From Solirubrobacterales bacterium (GTDB taxonomy: Bacteria > Actinomycetota > Thermoleophilia > Solirubrobacterales > Solirubrobacteraceae): 5,201 bases of DNA. The translations under genes and the position numbers were made by a program. The notes beneath the pieces were generated by a model, which saw only the letters and a list, made by a program, of their open reading frames with translations, was not told the origin of the DNA and made no database searches. Shown here one piece after another: positions 1 through 5,201 of this stretch (position 1 is its first letter; each line of letters opens with the position of its first letter). The stretch lies in assembly GCA_025964075.1 (NCBI GenBank), contig JAOPZQ010000612.1:1-5201 (forward strand), read 5' to 3'.

Positions 1-454
1 CGCCGCGGTGGCGGCCTGCGACATACGCGGTCGAGATGTATGCGAAGCGCCGCAGGCCGCCCCGCGCCTGCGCTCGGTCGCCGAGCGCGACCATCCGCTG
101 GGTTCCGGCCACGTTGATGGCGCGCGACTCGGGCAGGGGCAGAGCGAACGAGACCGAGGCCCCGGCATGGATGATGTCCTCGGTCCGCTCGGCGACGTCG
201 TCGAGCCGGCGTGCGTCGAGCCCGAGGTCCGGCTGCTCGAGGTCGGCGGCGACGGCGGACACTCGATGGCCGTAGCGCTCCACGCAGCCGGGCAGGAGGT
301 CGCCGAGGATGCCGTCGATGCGCCGGCGCGCGGCCGCGTCGTCCTCGGCGCGCACGAGCGCGATGACGTTCCGGTCGCTCTCGGCGAGCACGCGGGCCAT
401 GACCTCCATGCCGACGAAGCCGGTGGCGCCGGTGAGGAGCAGGTCGCCGCTCAC
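1..454 (-). CDS. Extended SDR / thioester-reductase-like NAD(P)-binding protein, N-terminal part (cut by window edge)
   Basis: Translating the minus strand from a GTG at 454 gives 151 residues before the left edge cuts the gene. The N-terminus carries the Rossmann glycine motif TGATGFVG (Gly9, Gly12, Gly15). Arg35 in LVRAEDD follows the second beta strand, a pattern usually linked to NADPH preference. HAGASVSF (about 97-104), INVAGT (113-118) and YISTAYVAG (139-147) follow. This series is typical of the NAD_binding_4 / thioester-reductase and fatty-acyl-CoA reductase branch of extended SDRs. Such enzymes reduce acyl thioesters or act on sugar or steroid substrates; the substrate cannot be read here. 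The catalytic YxxxK should lie beyond the edge. The start is supported by GGGAG eight bases upstream and by a 4-base GTGA overlap with the stop of the carboxyltransferase gene, which implies translational coupling. No frameshift is seen. The family call is fairly sure, the exact function is not. Confidence 0.85.
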   Translation of the reverse strand, partial: MSGDLLLTGATGFVGMEVMARVLAESDRNVIALVRAEDDAAARRRIDGILGDLLPGCVERYGHRVSAVAADLEQPDLGLDARRLDDVAERTEDIIHAGASVSFALPLPESRAINVAGTQRMVALGDRAQARGGLRRFAYISTAYVAGRHRG

Positions 455-1878
455 GACGTGCGCTCCCGCGCCGGCGCGAGGGCGTGGAGGACGCCGCTCA
501 GGCGTCCTCGGGTCGAGCCGGGCTCGACCGTCTCGTCGACCGCCCCGCGCGCCGCGGCCACGCTCGCCGAGAGGTGCTCCTCGGCGTAGAGGCCGGCGAG
601 CCGGGCGCGCTCGTTCTCCGGGTCGGTGGCGACCGCGAGCGCGCGACGGTGGATGATCCCGACCGCGGGCTCGGCGCCCATGACGCCGATCTGCGCCTGC
701 GGCCAGCCGAGGACGAGGTCGGCGCCGAGGTCCTTCGAGTTCATCGTGATGAACGCGCCCCCGAACGCCTTGCGCAGGACGACCGTCACCTTGGGCACGC
801 TCGCGGCGGCGAAGGCCTCGAGCAGCCCGGCGCCGTGGCGGATCACGCCGGCCTGCTCCTGCCGCGTGCCGGGCATGAACCCGGGCGTGTCCACGAGGAC
901 GACGAGCGGGAGGCGCAGGCGCTCGGCGCGCCCGACCATCCAGGCGGCCTTCTCGGAGGCGGCCGCGTCGATGACGCCGCCGAGGTGGCGGGGTTGGTTG
1001 GCGACGATGGCGACCGCGTGGCCGTCGATCCGCGCCATGCCGATCGTCATGTTCTTCGCCCACCGCGGGGCGAGCTCGAGGAAGCTGTCGCCGTCGGCGA
1101 TGGCGCGCACGACGTCGCGGACGTCGTAGACCTTGCGGGTGTCGGACGGCACGATCGTCTCCGGGTCGGGGCCGTCGGGCGGCGACACGTCCGGGTGGCC
1201 GGTCCCGCCAAAGCCGAGCAGGCGGCGGGCGAGGCCGGCCGCCTCGACGTGGTCCTCGGCGACGAGGTGGCACACGCCGGTGCGTTCGTGCACGGCCGGG
1301 CCGCCGAGCTCCTCGGCCGTGACGTCCTCGCCGAGCGCCTCCTTCACGACGCGCGGGCCGGTGAGGAACATGCTCGAGCTGCCGCTCATGATCACGAAGT
1401 CGGTGAGGGCCGGCGCGTAGGCGCCGCCGCCGGCCGAGAGGCCGCTGACGATCGAGATCCGGGGCACCCGGCCGGCGAGGCGAACCGTCGAGCGGAAGAT
1501 CCGGCCGTAGCCGCCGAGGGCGTCGGTGCCCTCCTGCATGCGCGCGCCGCCGGACTCGACGAAGCCGACGATCGGGGCCTTCGCGCGCTCGGCGAGCTCG
1601 AGGACGCGCACGATCGAGTCGGCGTGGGCCTCGCCCAGCGAACCGCCGAGGAACGAGGCGTCCTGGGCGTAGCAGAACACCGGGCGGCCGTCGACGCGGC
1701 CGGCGCCCGCGACGACGCCGTCGCCGCCGACCGCGCGGTCGCCGAGGACGGGGGAGGCGACGCGCGAGCGGATGAGCTGGAGCGAGCCGGGGTCGCACAG
1801 GGCGAGCAGCCGGTCGTGGGCGGAGAGGATCGAGGGCTCGTGGGCGAGCTCGGGAGCAATGGCTAGGGCGGTGGGCAC
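451..1878 (-). CDS. Acyl-CoA carboxylase beta subunit (PccB/AccD-like carboxyltransferase)
   Basis: The 475-residue protein should move the carboxyl group from carboxybiotin onto an acyl-CoA (acetyl- or propionyl-CoA) in the cytoplasm. RLLALCDPGS (23-32) matches the usual N-terminal RLxxLxDPGS of the family. The N-terminal crotonase-like half has VESGGARMQEG (108-117), the first oxyanion-hole region SGLSAGGGAYAPALTDF (145-161) and MFLTGPRVVKE (170-180). The C-terminal half has VDTPGFMPG (329-337), the second oxyanion region RKAFGGAF (369-376) and WPQAQIGVMGAE (392-403). Ile377 stands where propionyl-specific actinobacterial PccB is reported to have Asp, so acetyl-CoA or broad use is possible. 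It is shorter than typical PccB (about 510-540 aa) but keeps both halves. A GTG at 1878 is the chosen start, though its ribosome binding site is weak; a TTG at 1914, behind a G-rich run, would add 12 residues. No biotin carboxylase or biotin carrier gene lies in the window. The SDR gene follows with a 4-base overlap. Confidence 0.92.
   Translation of the reverse strand: MPTALAIAPELAHEPSILSAHDRLLALCDPGSLQLIRSRVASPVLGDRAVGGDGVVAGAGRVDGRPVFCYAQDASFLGGSLGEAHADSIVRVLELAERAKAPIVGFVESGGARMQEGTDALGGYGRIFRSTVRLAGRVPRISIVSGLSAGGGAYAPALTDFVIMSGSSSMFLTGPRVVKEALGEDVTAEELGGPAVHERTGVCHLVAEDHVEAAGLARRLLGFGGTGHPDVSPPDGPDPETIVPSDTRKVYDVRDVVRAIADGDSFLELAPRWAKNMTIGMARIDGHAVAIVANQPRHLGGVIDAAASEKAAWMVGRAERLRLPLVVLVDTPGFMPGTRQEQAGVIRHGAGLLEAFAAASVPKVTVVLRKAFGGAFITMNSKDLGADLVLGWPQAQIGVMGAEPAVGIIHRRALAVATDPENERARLAGLYAEEHLSASVAAARGAVDETVEPGSTRGRLSGVLHALAPARERTS
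463..467 (-). promoter_or_regulatory. Ribosome binding site of the SDR gene
   Basis: On the minus strand GGGAG sits eight bases before the GTG at 454, inside the last codons of the carboxyltransferase gene. It supports the GTG start, which the 4-base overlap alone would only suggest. Confidence 0.5.
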
Positions 1879-1919
1879 GCACCTAGGTTGGGGGCGCGAG
1901 GGTGGCGCCTTCAAGATCG

Positions 1920-1936
1920 CCCCCCCGTTTCCCCCC
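1920..1936 (-). other. Two G tracts (G6 and G7) in the carboxyltransferase leader
   Basis: Read on the minus strand, six Gs, then AAAC, then seven Gs lie directly downstream of the centre of the 14-bp palindrome and upstream of the carboxyltransferase start. The tracts are long even for this GC-rich DNA. Four runs of three Gs with short loops are possible on paper, so a compact G-quadruplex in the leader RNA or the DNA can be considered, but only two separate tracts exist. The second tract could also act as a G-rich ribosome binding site for the alternative TTG start at 1914. Confidence 0.3.
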
Positions 1937-1945
1937 ACGTGGGGG
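1932..1945. promoter_or_regulatory. Perfect 14-bp palindrome, candidate operator
   Basis: CCCCCACGTGGGGG reads the same on both strands and lies in the 80-bp gap between the response regulator stop and the carboxyltransferase start. It could bind a dimeric regulator such as the adjacent NarL-type protein, or form a short hairpin with an ACGT loop. No T-run follows on either strand, so a classical intrinsic terminator is unlikely. The position between two coupled gene pairs favours a regulatory role, but this is inference from the sequence symmetry only. Confidence 0.4.
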
Positions 1946-1958
1946 AGGGACCGGACGT

Positions 1959-2576
1959 CTAGTCGCGCTGGCCGAGCAGGCCGAGCCGGCGGGCGCGCTG
2001 GACCGCGTCGGTCCGGTTGCGCGCCTCGAGCTTCCGGAGGATCGCCGTCGTGTGGTCCTTGACCGTGTGCGGCGAGAGGTGCAGGCGCGCCGCGATCTCG
2101 CGGTTCGTGTCGCCCGCCCCCATCAGGTCGAGGACCTCCCGCTCGCGGGGGGAGAGGTCGCCCGGCGTGGTCACCGGCTCGGGGTCGAAGACCTCCCCGC
2201 CGAGCCCGACGGCCCGCACCGCGCGCATCACCTCGGCGAGCCCCGCCTCCTTGCGGACGAACCCCGAGGCGCCCGCCGCGCGGGCCGCCGCGACCGGGAT
2301 CGTCCCCGCCCCGGAGATGAGCAGGACGCGGGTGAGCTCGGAGGTCGCGCGGATCTCGCGGCAGAGGTCGACCGTCGAGCTGCGGCCGAGGAAGAGGTCG
2401 AGGACGACGACGTGGGGCTTGTGGCGCGCGGTGAGCCGGAGCGCCTCTTCGGCGTCGCCGGCGCCGACGCAGCCCTTGACCCACGCCTGGGCGACGAGCA
2501 GCGAGCCGAGCCCCCAGCGGACGACCTCGTGGTCGTCGACCACGAGGATCCGCAGCTTGCGGACGCTCCGATTCAT
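1959..2576 (-). CDS. NarL/LuxR-family two-component response regulator
   Basis: The 205-residue cytoplasmic protein should take a phosphoryl group from the adjacent kinase and then bind DNA to control transcription. The receiver domain spans about residues 8-125: acidic pair Asp14-Asp15 (VVDDHE), phospho-acceptor Asp60 (VVVLDLF), Ser88 in the switch position (LLISGAG) and the conserved Lys109 (FVRKE). A LuxR-type helix-turn-helix fills about residues 141-203, with LSPREREVLDLM, the recognition segment NREIAARLHLSPHTVKDH and a final RARRLGLL. All key receiver residues are present, so phosphorylation is expected. The ATG at 2576 overlaps the kinase stop by four bases (ATGA). GGAGGG directly abuts this ATG, too close for a normal spacer, so coupling to kinase translation is likely. 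Target genes cannot be read here; the local gap with a 14-bp palindrome and the decarboxylase leader are the nearest candidates. Confidence 0.95.
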   Translation of the reverse strand: MNRSVRKLRILVVDDHEVVRWGLGSLLVAQAWVKGCVGAGDAEEALRLTARHKPHVVVLDLFLGRSSTVDLCREIRATSELTRVLLISGAGTIPVAAARAAGASGFVRKEAGLAEVMRAVRAVGLGGEVFDPEPVTTPGDLSPREREVLDLMGAGDTNREIAARLHLSPHTVKDHTTAILRKLEARNRTDAVQRARRLGLLGQRD

Positions 2577-3688
2577 CCCTCCGCGGGCAGCGTCAGGCGG
2601 ACGCGCCAGCGGTCGCGCTCGAGCGGCCCGGCCTCGACGATGCCGCCGAGCGAGAGGGCCTGGAAGGCGAGGAGCCGGAGGCCGAGGCCCGGGGCGCCGG
2701 CGGATTGGCCGACGCCCGCGCCGTCGTTGACCACCGCGAGCTGGAACAGCCCCGGCTCGTGGCGGAGGGTGATCACGAGCTCGTGCGGCGTGCCGTGCTT
2801 GCGGCTGTTTCGCACCGCCTCGAGCACGACGGCTCGGGCCAGCGCGTCGCCGTTCTCGGGCACCTCGGAGCCCTCCTCCCAGGCGACGCGGACGGGCGGC
2901 TCCTCCTGCAGGCCCAGGCGCTCGAGCTCCTCGCGCAGCGAGGGCACCGGCTGCTCCTCGATGCCCGGCACGCGCTGGATGCTCGCGCGGAGCTCCTCGA
3001 GCGCGCGCTCCGCCTCGTCGGCGCAGCGATTGCGATCCTCGGCGCTCAGCGGCCGGTCGGAGCGGAGCTTCGCCGCCAGGCCGAACAGGCGCTGCACCAC
3101 GGACTCGTGGAGCTCCGCGGCGAACGCGAGGCGCTCGGCGAGCATGCGCGCGTCCGCCTGGCGCCGGGTGGCGATCCGGGCCACGGCGGCGAGCGCGGCC
3201 GTCTTGCCGAGGCTCCAGAGGAGGTCGGACTGCTCGGGCCCGAGGTCGATGGCCTGCCCGTGGCGGTCGGCGAGCACCACGCCGAGCTTCCGCTCCCCGG
3301 CCGCGAGCGGGATGCACGCGACCATCCGCAGCCCGAGCTGGCGCACCGGCGCCTCGGGCAGCTCGCGCTCGAGGCTGCCGGTGGAGACGAGCACCTTGTC
3401 CTCGGCGAGCGCGCGCTGGGCCAGCGGCGCCTGGTCGAGCGTCGGGCCGTCGGGTGGGAGCTCCGAGCGGTCCATGCCGTAGACGCCGACGGCGCGGACG
3501 CGGTGGGCCACGTCGTCGTAGAGGAACAGTGCCGCGCGGTCCATCGGGGCGATCCGGCAGATCGCCTCGCACAGCGTGTTGTAGAAGTCGCTCGAGGGCG
3601 CCGGGGCCTCGAGCTCGGCCTCGCTGCCCGAGAGCAGCGTGATCAGGAAGTCGAGCGCGTCGCCCTGGAGACGGACCTCGGCGGTCAT
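2573..3688 (-). CDS. Soluble GAF-domain sensor histidine kinase (NarL-partner type)
   Basis: The 371-residue protein should autophosphorylate on a histidine in response to a cytoplasmic signal and pass the phosphate to the regulator encoded next. A GAF domain spans about residues 33-172. The HisKA_3 dimerisation helix follows, with ERLAFAAELHESVVQRLFGL (185-204) and the likely phospho-acceptor His194; Glu195 replaces the more usual Asp. The ATPase domain shows the N box EAVRNSRKHG (Glu290, Asn294, His298), the first glycine box VNDGAGVG (Asp322) and GLGLRLL (335-341). I see no transmembrane segment or signal peptide, so sensing is internal; the GAF ligand is unknown, and no Cys/His cluster clearly marks a haem or metal site. 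The ATG at 3688 shares its A with the decarboxylase stop (TGATG). No good independent ribosome binding site precedes it, so its translation probably depends on the decarboxylase. The reading frame stays open further upstream, but that part lies inside the decarboxylase gene and is a shadow. Confidence 0.95.
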   Translation of the reverse strand: MTAEVRLQGDALDFLITLLSGSEAELEAPAPSSDFYNTLCEAICRIAPMDRAALFLYDDVAHRVRAVGVYGMDRSELPPDGPTLDQAPLAQRALAEDKVLVSTGSLERELPEAPVRQLGLRMVACIPLAAGERKLGVVLADRHGQAIDLGPEQSDLLWSLGKTAALAAVARIATRRQADARMLAERLAFAAELHESVVQRLFGLAAKLRSDRPLSAEDRNRCADEAERALEELRASIQRVPGIEEQPVPSLREELERLGLQEEPPVRVAWEEGSEVPENGDALARAVVLEAVRNSRKHGTPHELVITLRHEPGLFQLAVVNDGAGVGQSAGAPGLGLRLLAFQALSLGGIVEAGPLERDRWRVRLTLPAEG

Positions 3689-5055
3689 CAGCAGACCGGC
3701 TGGCGCTTGTGGCGCCGGCGGCGCTCGGGTCGGACGGCCTGGCCGACCGCCTTCAGGGCCCGCTTGACGTCGTCGGCGAGGATCGTGACCATGTCGCGCG
3801 AGAGGTTCTCCTTGACCACCATCCTGAGGACGTGGAGGTCCTCGGCGTCGGGTGGCAGGTGGTAGGCGGGGACGATCCAGCCGCGCTCGCGCAGGCGCTC
3901 CGCCAGGGCGTAGAGGTCGAGGTCGTCGTGGGTCGCCCTGACGACCACCACCGGGAACCGGCGGCCGTCGTGGAGCGCCGCGAAGCAGCCCGTGTCCTCG
4001 AGGTGCTCGGTCAGCACCCTGGCGTTCGCCAGGCACGTTCGGACGATCCGCTCATAGCCGTCGCGCCCGAGCCGGAGGAACGCGAAGTACTGCAGGAGCA
4101 CGGCGGTGCTCGGCCGTGAGAAGTTCAGCGAGTAGTTCGGCATGTCGCCGCCGAGGTAGTCGATGTGGAAGACGAGCTCCTCCGGGACGTCCGTCTTCTC
4201 CCGGAACACGACGCTGCCCATGCCCGGGTAGACGAGGCCGTACTTGTGGTTCGACACGTTGATCGAGCGGACGTGCGGGAGCCGGAAGTCCCAGCGCGTC
4301 TCGGGGTCGCAGAACGGGAGCAGGAAGCCGCCGCTGGCCGCGTCGACGTGCAGCGGGATGTGCCACCCGCGCTCGGACTCGATGCGGCCGAGCAGCGCGT
4401 CGATCCCCGCGACGTCGTCCATCTGGCCGGTGAACGTCGTGCCCACGACCGCGCCCACCGCGATCGTGCGCTCGTCGACGAGCGGCTCGACCTGCTCGGG
4501 TCCGATCGTGTGGCGGTGGTCGGTCAGGGGGACGATTCTCTGTTCCACCTCGAAGTAGTTGGCGAACTTCTCCCAACAGGTGTGGACGTCGGCGCCGAAG
4601 ATCAGGTTCGGGCGGTCGATCGGCTCGCCGGCCGCCTTGCGCCGCGACTGCCACGCGCGCTTGTGCGCGAGCAGCCCGAGCATGATCGCCTCGGACGACC
4701 CGATCGTCGCGGTCCCCCAGGCGCCGTCGGGCGCGTGGAAGAGGTCGCCGAGCATCGAGATCACCCGCTGGTGGATCACCTGGCTCTGCGGGTACTCGTC
4801 CTGGTCGATCAGGTTCTTGTTGAGCGTGGTGAGCGCCAGCGCGTCCGCCTCCGGCTCCATCCACGAGCTGACGAACGACGCGAGGTTGAGCGTCGGGTTG
4901 CCGTCGAGGTTGAGCTCGTCGCGGACGAGCTGAGCGGCCGCCTGTGGCGTCGCGCCCTCGAGCGGGAACCGGTGCGCCGGGACCTCGTGGGCCAGCAGTC
5001 GCGCCGCGTACGCGGGGGCGTGGACGTCGTCGAGGTCGGTGCGGACGCGGTGCAT
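3688..5055 (-). CDS. gadB: Glutamate decarboxylase (PLP-dependent, GadB type)
   Basis: The 455-residue enzyme should convert L-glutamate to GABA and CO2, using up a proton; E. coli GadB is 466 aa. Compared from memory with E. coli GadB, these residues are kept: PLP lysine Lys271 in SNHKYG (Lys276), Asp238 in HVDAASGGF (Asp243), Ser120-Ser121 in TIGSSEA (Ser126-127), Thr207 in GTTFTG (Thr212), and Asp84 in LIDQDEYPQ (Asp86, substrate carboxylate side). NFSRPSTAV (311-319) and FLRLGRDGY (326-334) are also family signatures. Three pocket positions differ: His158 for Gln163, Asn269 for Gly274, Ser60 for Thr62. The C-terminus is a basic tail, RRRRHKRQPVC, unlike the E. coli end in His465-Thr466 that takes part in pH closure. 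The ATG at 5055 is chosen because AAGGAG precedes it; an ATG 16 codons upstream has no family-like sequence after it. The stop overlaps the kinase start by one base. The decarboxylase family is certain, glutamate as substrate very likely. Confidence 0.96.
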   Translation of the reverse strand: MHRVRTDLDDVHAPAYAARLLAHEVPAHRFPLEGATPQAAAQLVRDELNLDGNPTLNLASFVSSWMEPEADALALTTLNKNLIDQDEYPQSQVIHQRVISMLGDLFHAPDGAWGTATIGSSEAIMLGLLAHKRAWQSRRKAAGEPIDRPNLIFGADVHTCWEKFANYFEVEQRIVPLTDHRHTIGPEQVEPLVDERTIAVGAVVGTTFTGQMDDVAGIDALLGRIESERGWHIPLHVDAASGGFLLPFCDPETRWDFRLPHVRSINVSNHKYGLVYPGMGSVVFREKTDVPEELVFHIDYLGGDMPNYSLNFSRPSTAVLLQYFAFLRLGRDGYERIVRTCLANARVLTEHLEDTGCFAALHDGRRFPVVVVRATHDDLDLYALAERLRERGWIVPAYHLPPDAEDLHVLRMVVKENLSRDMVTILADDVKRALKAVGQAVRPERRRRHKRQPVC

Positions 5056-5059
5056 GGAT

Positions 5060-5065
5060 CTCCTT
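5060..5065 (-). promoter_or_regulatory. gadB: Ribosome binding site of the decarboxylase
   Basis: AAGGAG on the minus strand stands four bases before the ATG at 5055, within the longer purine run GGGAAGGAG. It is the strongest Shine-Dalgarno sequence in the window. It decides for this start over the in-frame ATG at 5103, and suggests that the decarboxylase is the well-translated first cistron on which the kinase and regulator depend. Confidence 0.8.
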
Positions 5066-5075
5066 CCCGGGGTTG

Positions 5076-5093
5076 GGCGGTGTGTCACCCGCC
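5076..5093. repeat. Imperfect inverted repeat in the decarboxylase leader
   Basis: GGCGG and CCGCC arms flank an 8-base centre. Allowing one bulged base, the arms extend to seven pairs around a TGT/ACA loop. It lies 21-38 bases upstream of the decarboxylase ATG, just before the ribosome binding site. It could be an operator or a small hairpin in the leader RNA. In DNA this GC-rich a short repeat like this may also be chance. Confidence 0.3.
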
Positions 5094-5109
5094 GTTCGTG
5101 CACGCCGGG

Positions 5110-5201
5110 TTAGGGGCGTGGGGTGGGGGGCGCGCCGGCGGGCGTCCGCTCGGCGCGCCGCCGCCGGTCGCCCGGGAGCGTCAGCACGAGCGGCACGGCG
5201 A
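5110..5201 (-). CDS. C-terminal end of an unidentified protein (cut by window edge)
   Basis: One minus-strand frame entering from the right edge gives 29 residues, AVPLVLTLPGDRRRRAERT followed by an Ala/Pro-rich end, then TAA at 5112-5110. Nearly every codon ends in G or C, as in the confirmed genes. The other two frames either stop early or lose this bias, so a real gene end is plausible. The hydrophobic VPLVLTLP followed by four arginines looks like the end of a last membrane helix with a positive cytoplasmic tail. An integral membrane protein, possibly a transporter, would fit, but 29 residues cannot identify a family. The gap to the decarboxylase start is 54 bases, so the two genes could share a transcript. 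Confidence 0.5.
   Translation of the reverse strand, partial: AVPLVLTLPGDRRRRAERTPAGAPPTPRP

Noticed and set aside
484..1866. Plus-strand open frame of 460 codons opposite the carboxyltransferase gene
   Set aside because: The translation is low-complexity (Ala, Gly, Arg, Glu, Asp) with no family motif, while the minus strand encodes an unmistakable carboxyltransferase. Long antisense open frames are expected in very GC-rich DNA.
1920..1950. Rho-independent terminator after the response regulator
   Set aside because: The palindrome could form a GC hairpin, but no T-run follows on the minus strand, where a seven-G run lies instead.
1879..2484. Upstream in-frame extension of the carboxyltransferase reading frame, which would give a 677-residue fusion
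   Set aside because: The added part is an Arg/Pro/Gly-rich shadow of the response regulator gene. The family match begins only after the GTG at 1878.
1902..3482. Plus-strand open frame of 526 codons, and a second of 386 codons at 2705-3865
   Set aside because: They run opposite the kinase, regulator and part of the decarboxylase, cross several gene boundaries, are dominated by Arg/Ser/Ala or Glu/Leu/Arg runs, and show no domain.
3688..3740. Plant-like calmodulin-binding tail on the decarboxylase
   Set aside because: The basic C-terminus ending in Val-Cys recalls plant GAD tails as I remember them, but it is far shorter, lacks the Trp-containing amphipathic helix, and calmodulin is not expected in bacteria.
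3689..4036. Upstream in-frame extension of the histidine kinase
   Set aside because: It is a Pro/Arg-rich shadow inside the decarboxylase gene. The ATG at 3688, overlapping the decarboxylase stop, fits the usual kinase architecture.
5056..5103. Alternative decarboxylase start at 5103, adding 16 residues
   Set aside because: It lacks a good ribosome binding site, would place AAGGAG inside the gene, and the added residues do not resemble the GadB N-terminus.

Overview
The window comes from a very GC-rich bacterial chromosome. Third codon positions in all genes are nearly always G or C. Every supported gene lies on the minus strand, and the genes are packed with start/stop overlaps. The NarL-type two-component pair, the PccB-like carboxyltransferase and the GTG starts suit a high-GC actinobacterium. 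A Thermoleophilia/Solirubrobacterales-like lineage is my guess; the sequence alone does not prove it. I see no tRNA, rRNA, CRISPR array, insertion sequence or phage gene.

Read in the direction of transcription (right to left), the layout is: (1) 5201-5110, the last 29 codons of an unidentified protein with a hydrophobic stretch and an Arg/Pro-rich tail; (2) 5055-3688, a full-length PLP-dependent glutamate decarboxylase (GadB type, 455 aa) with a strong ribosome binding site; (3) 3688-2573, a soluble GAF-domain histidine kinase of the NarL-partner type (371 aa); (4) 2576-1959, its LuxR/NarL response regulator (205 aa); (5) an 80-bp gap holding a perfect 14-bp palindrome and two long G tracts; (6) 1878-451, an acyl-CoA carboxylase beta (carboxyltransferase) subunit (475 aa); (7) 454 to the left edge, the N-terminal 151 residues of an NAD(P)-binding extended SDR of the thioester-reductase/fatty-acyl-reductase type.

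The decarboxylase, kinase and regulator form a tightly coupled cassette. The decarboxylase stop and kinase start share one base (TGATG), and the kinase stop and regulator start overlap by four bases (ATGA). The three proteins are therefore probably made together. The simplest model is a glutamate/GABA or acid-stress module that carries its own cytoplasmic sensor and regulator. The carboxyltransferase and reductase form a second coupled pair (GTGA overlap), which suggests linked acyl-CoA or fatty-acyl chemistry. Whether the two cassettes share one transcript depends on what the 80-bp gap does.

The points most worth a second look are the decarboxylase-kinase-regulator coupling, the altered cofactor-pocket residues and C-terminal tail of the decarboxylase, and the palindrome/G-tract gap.
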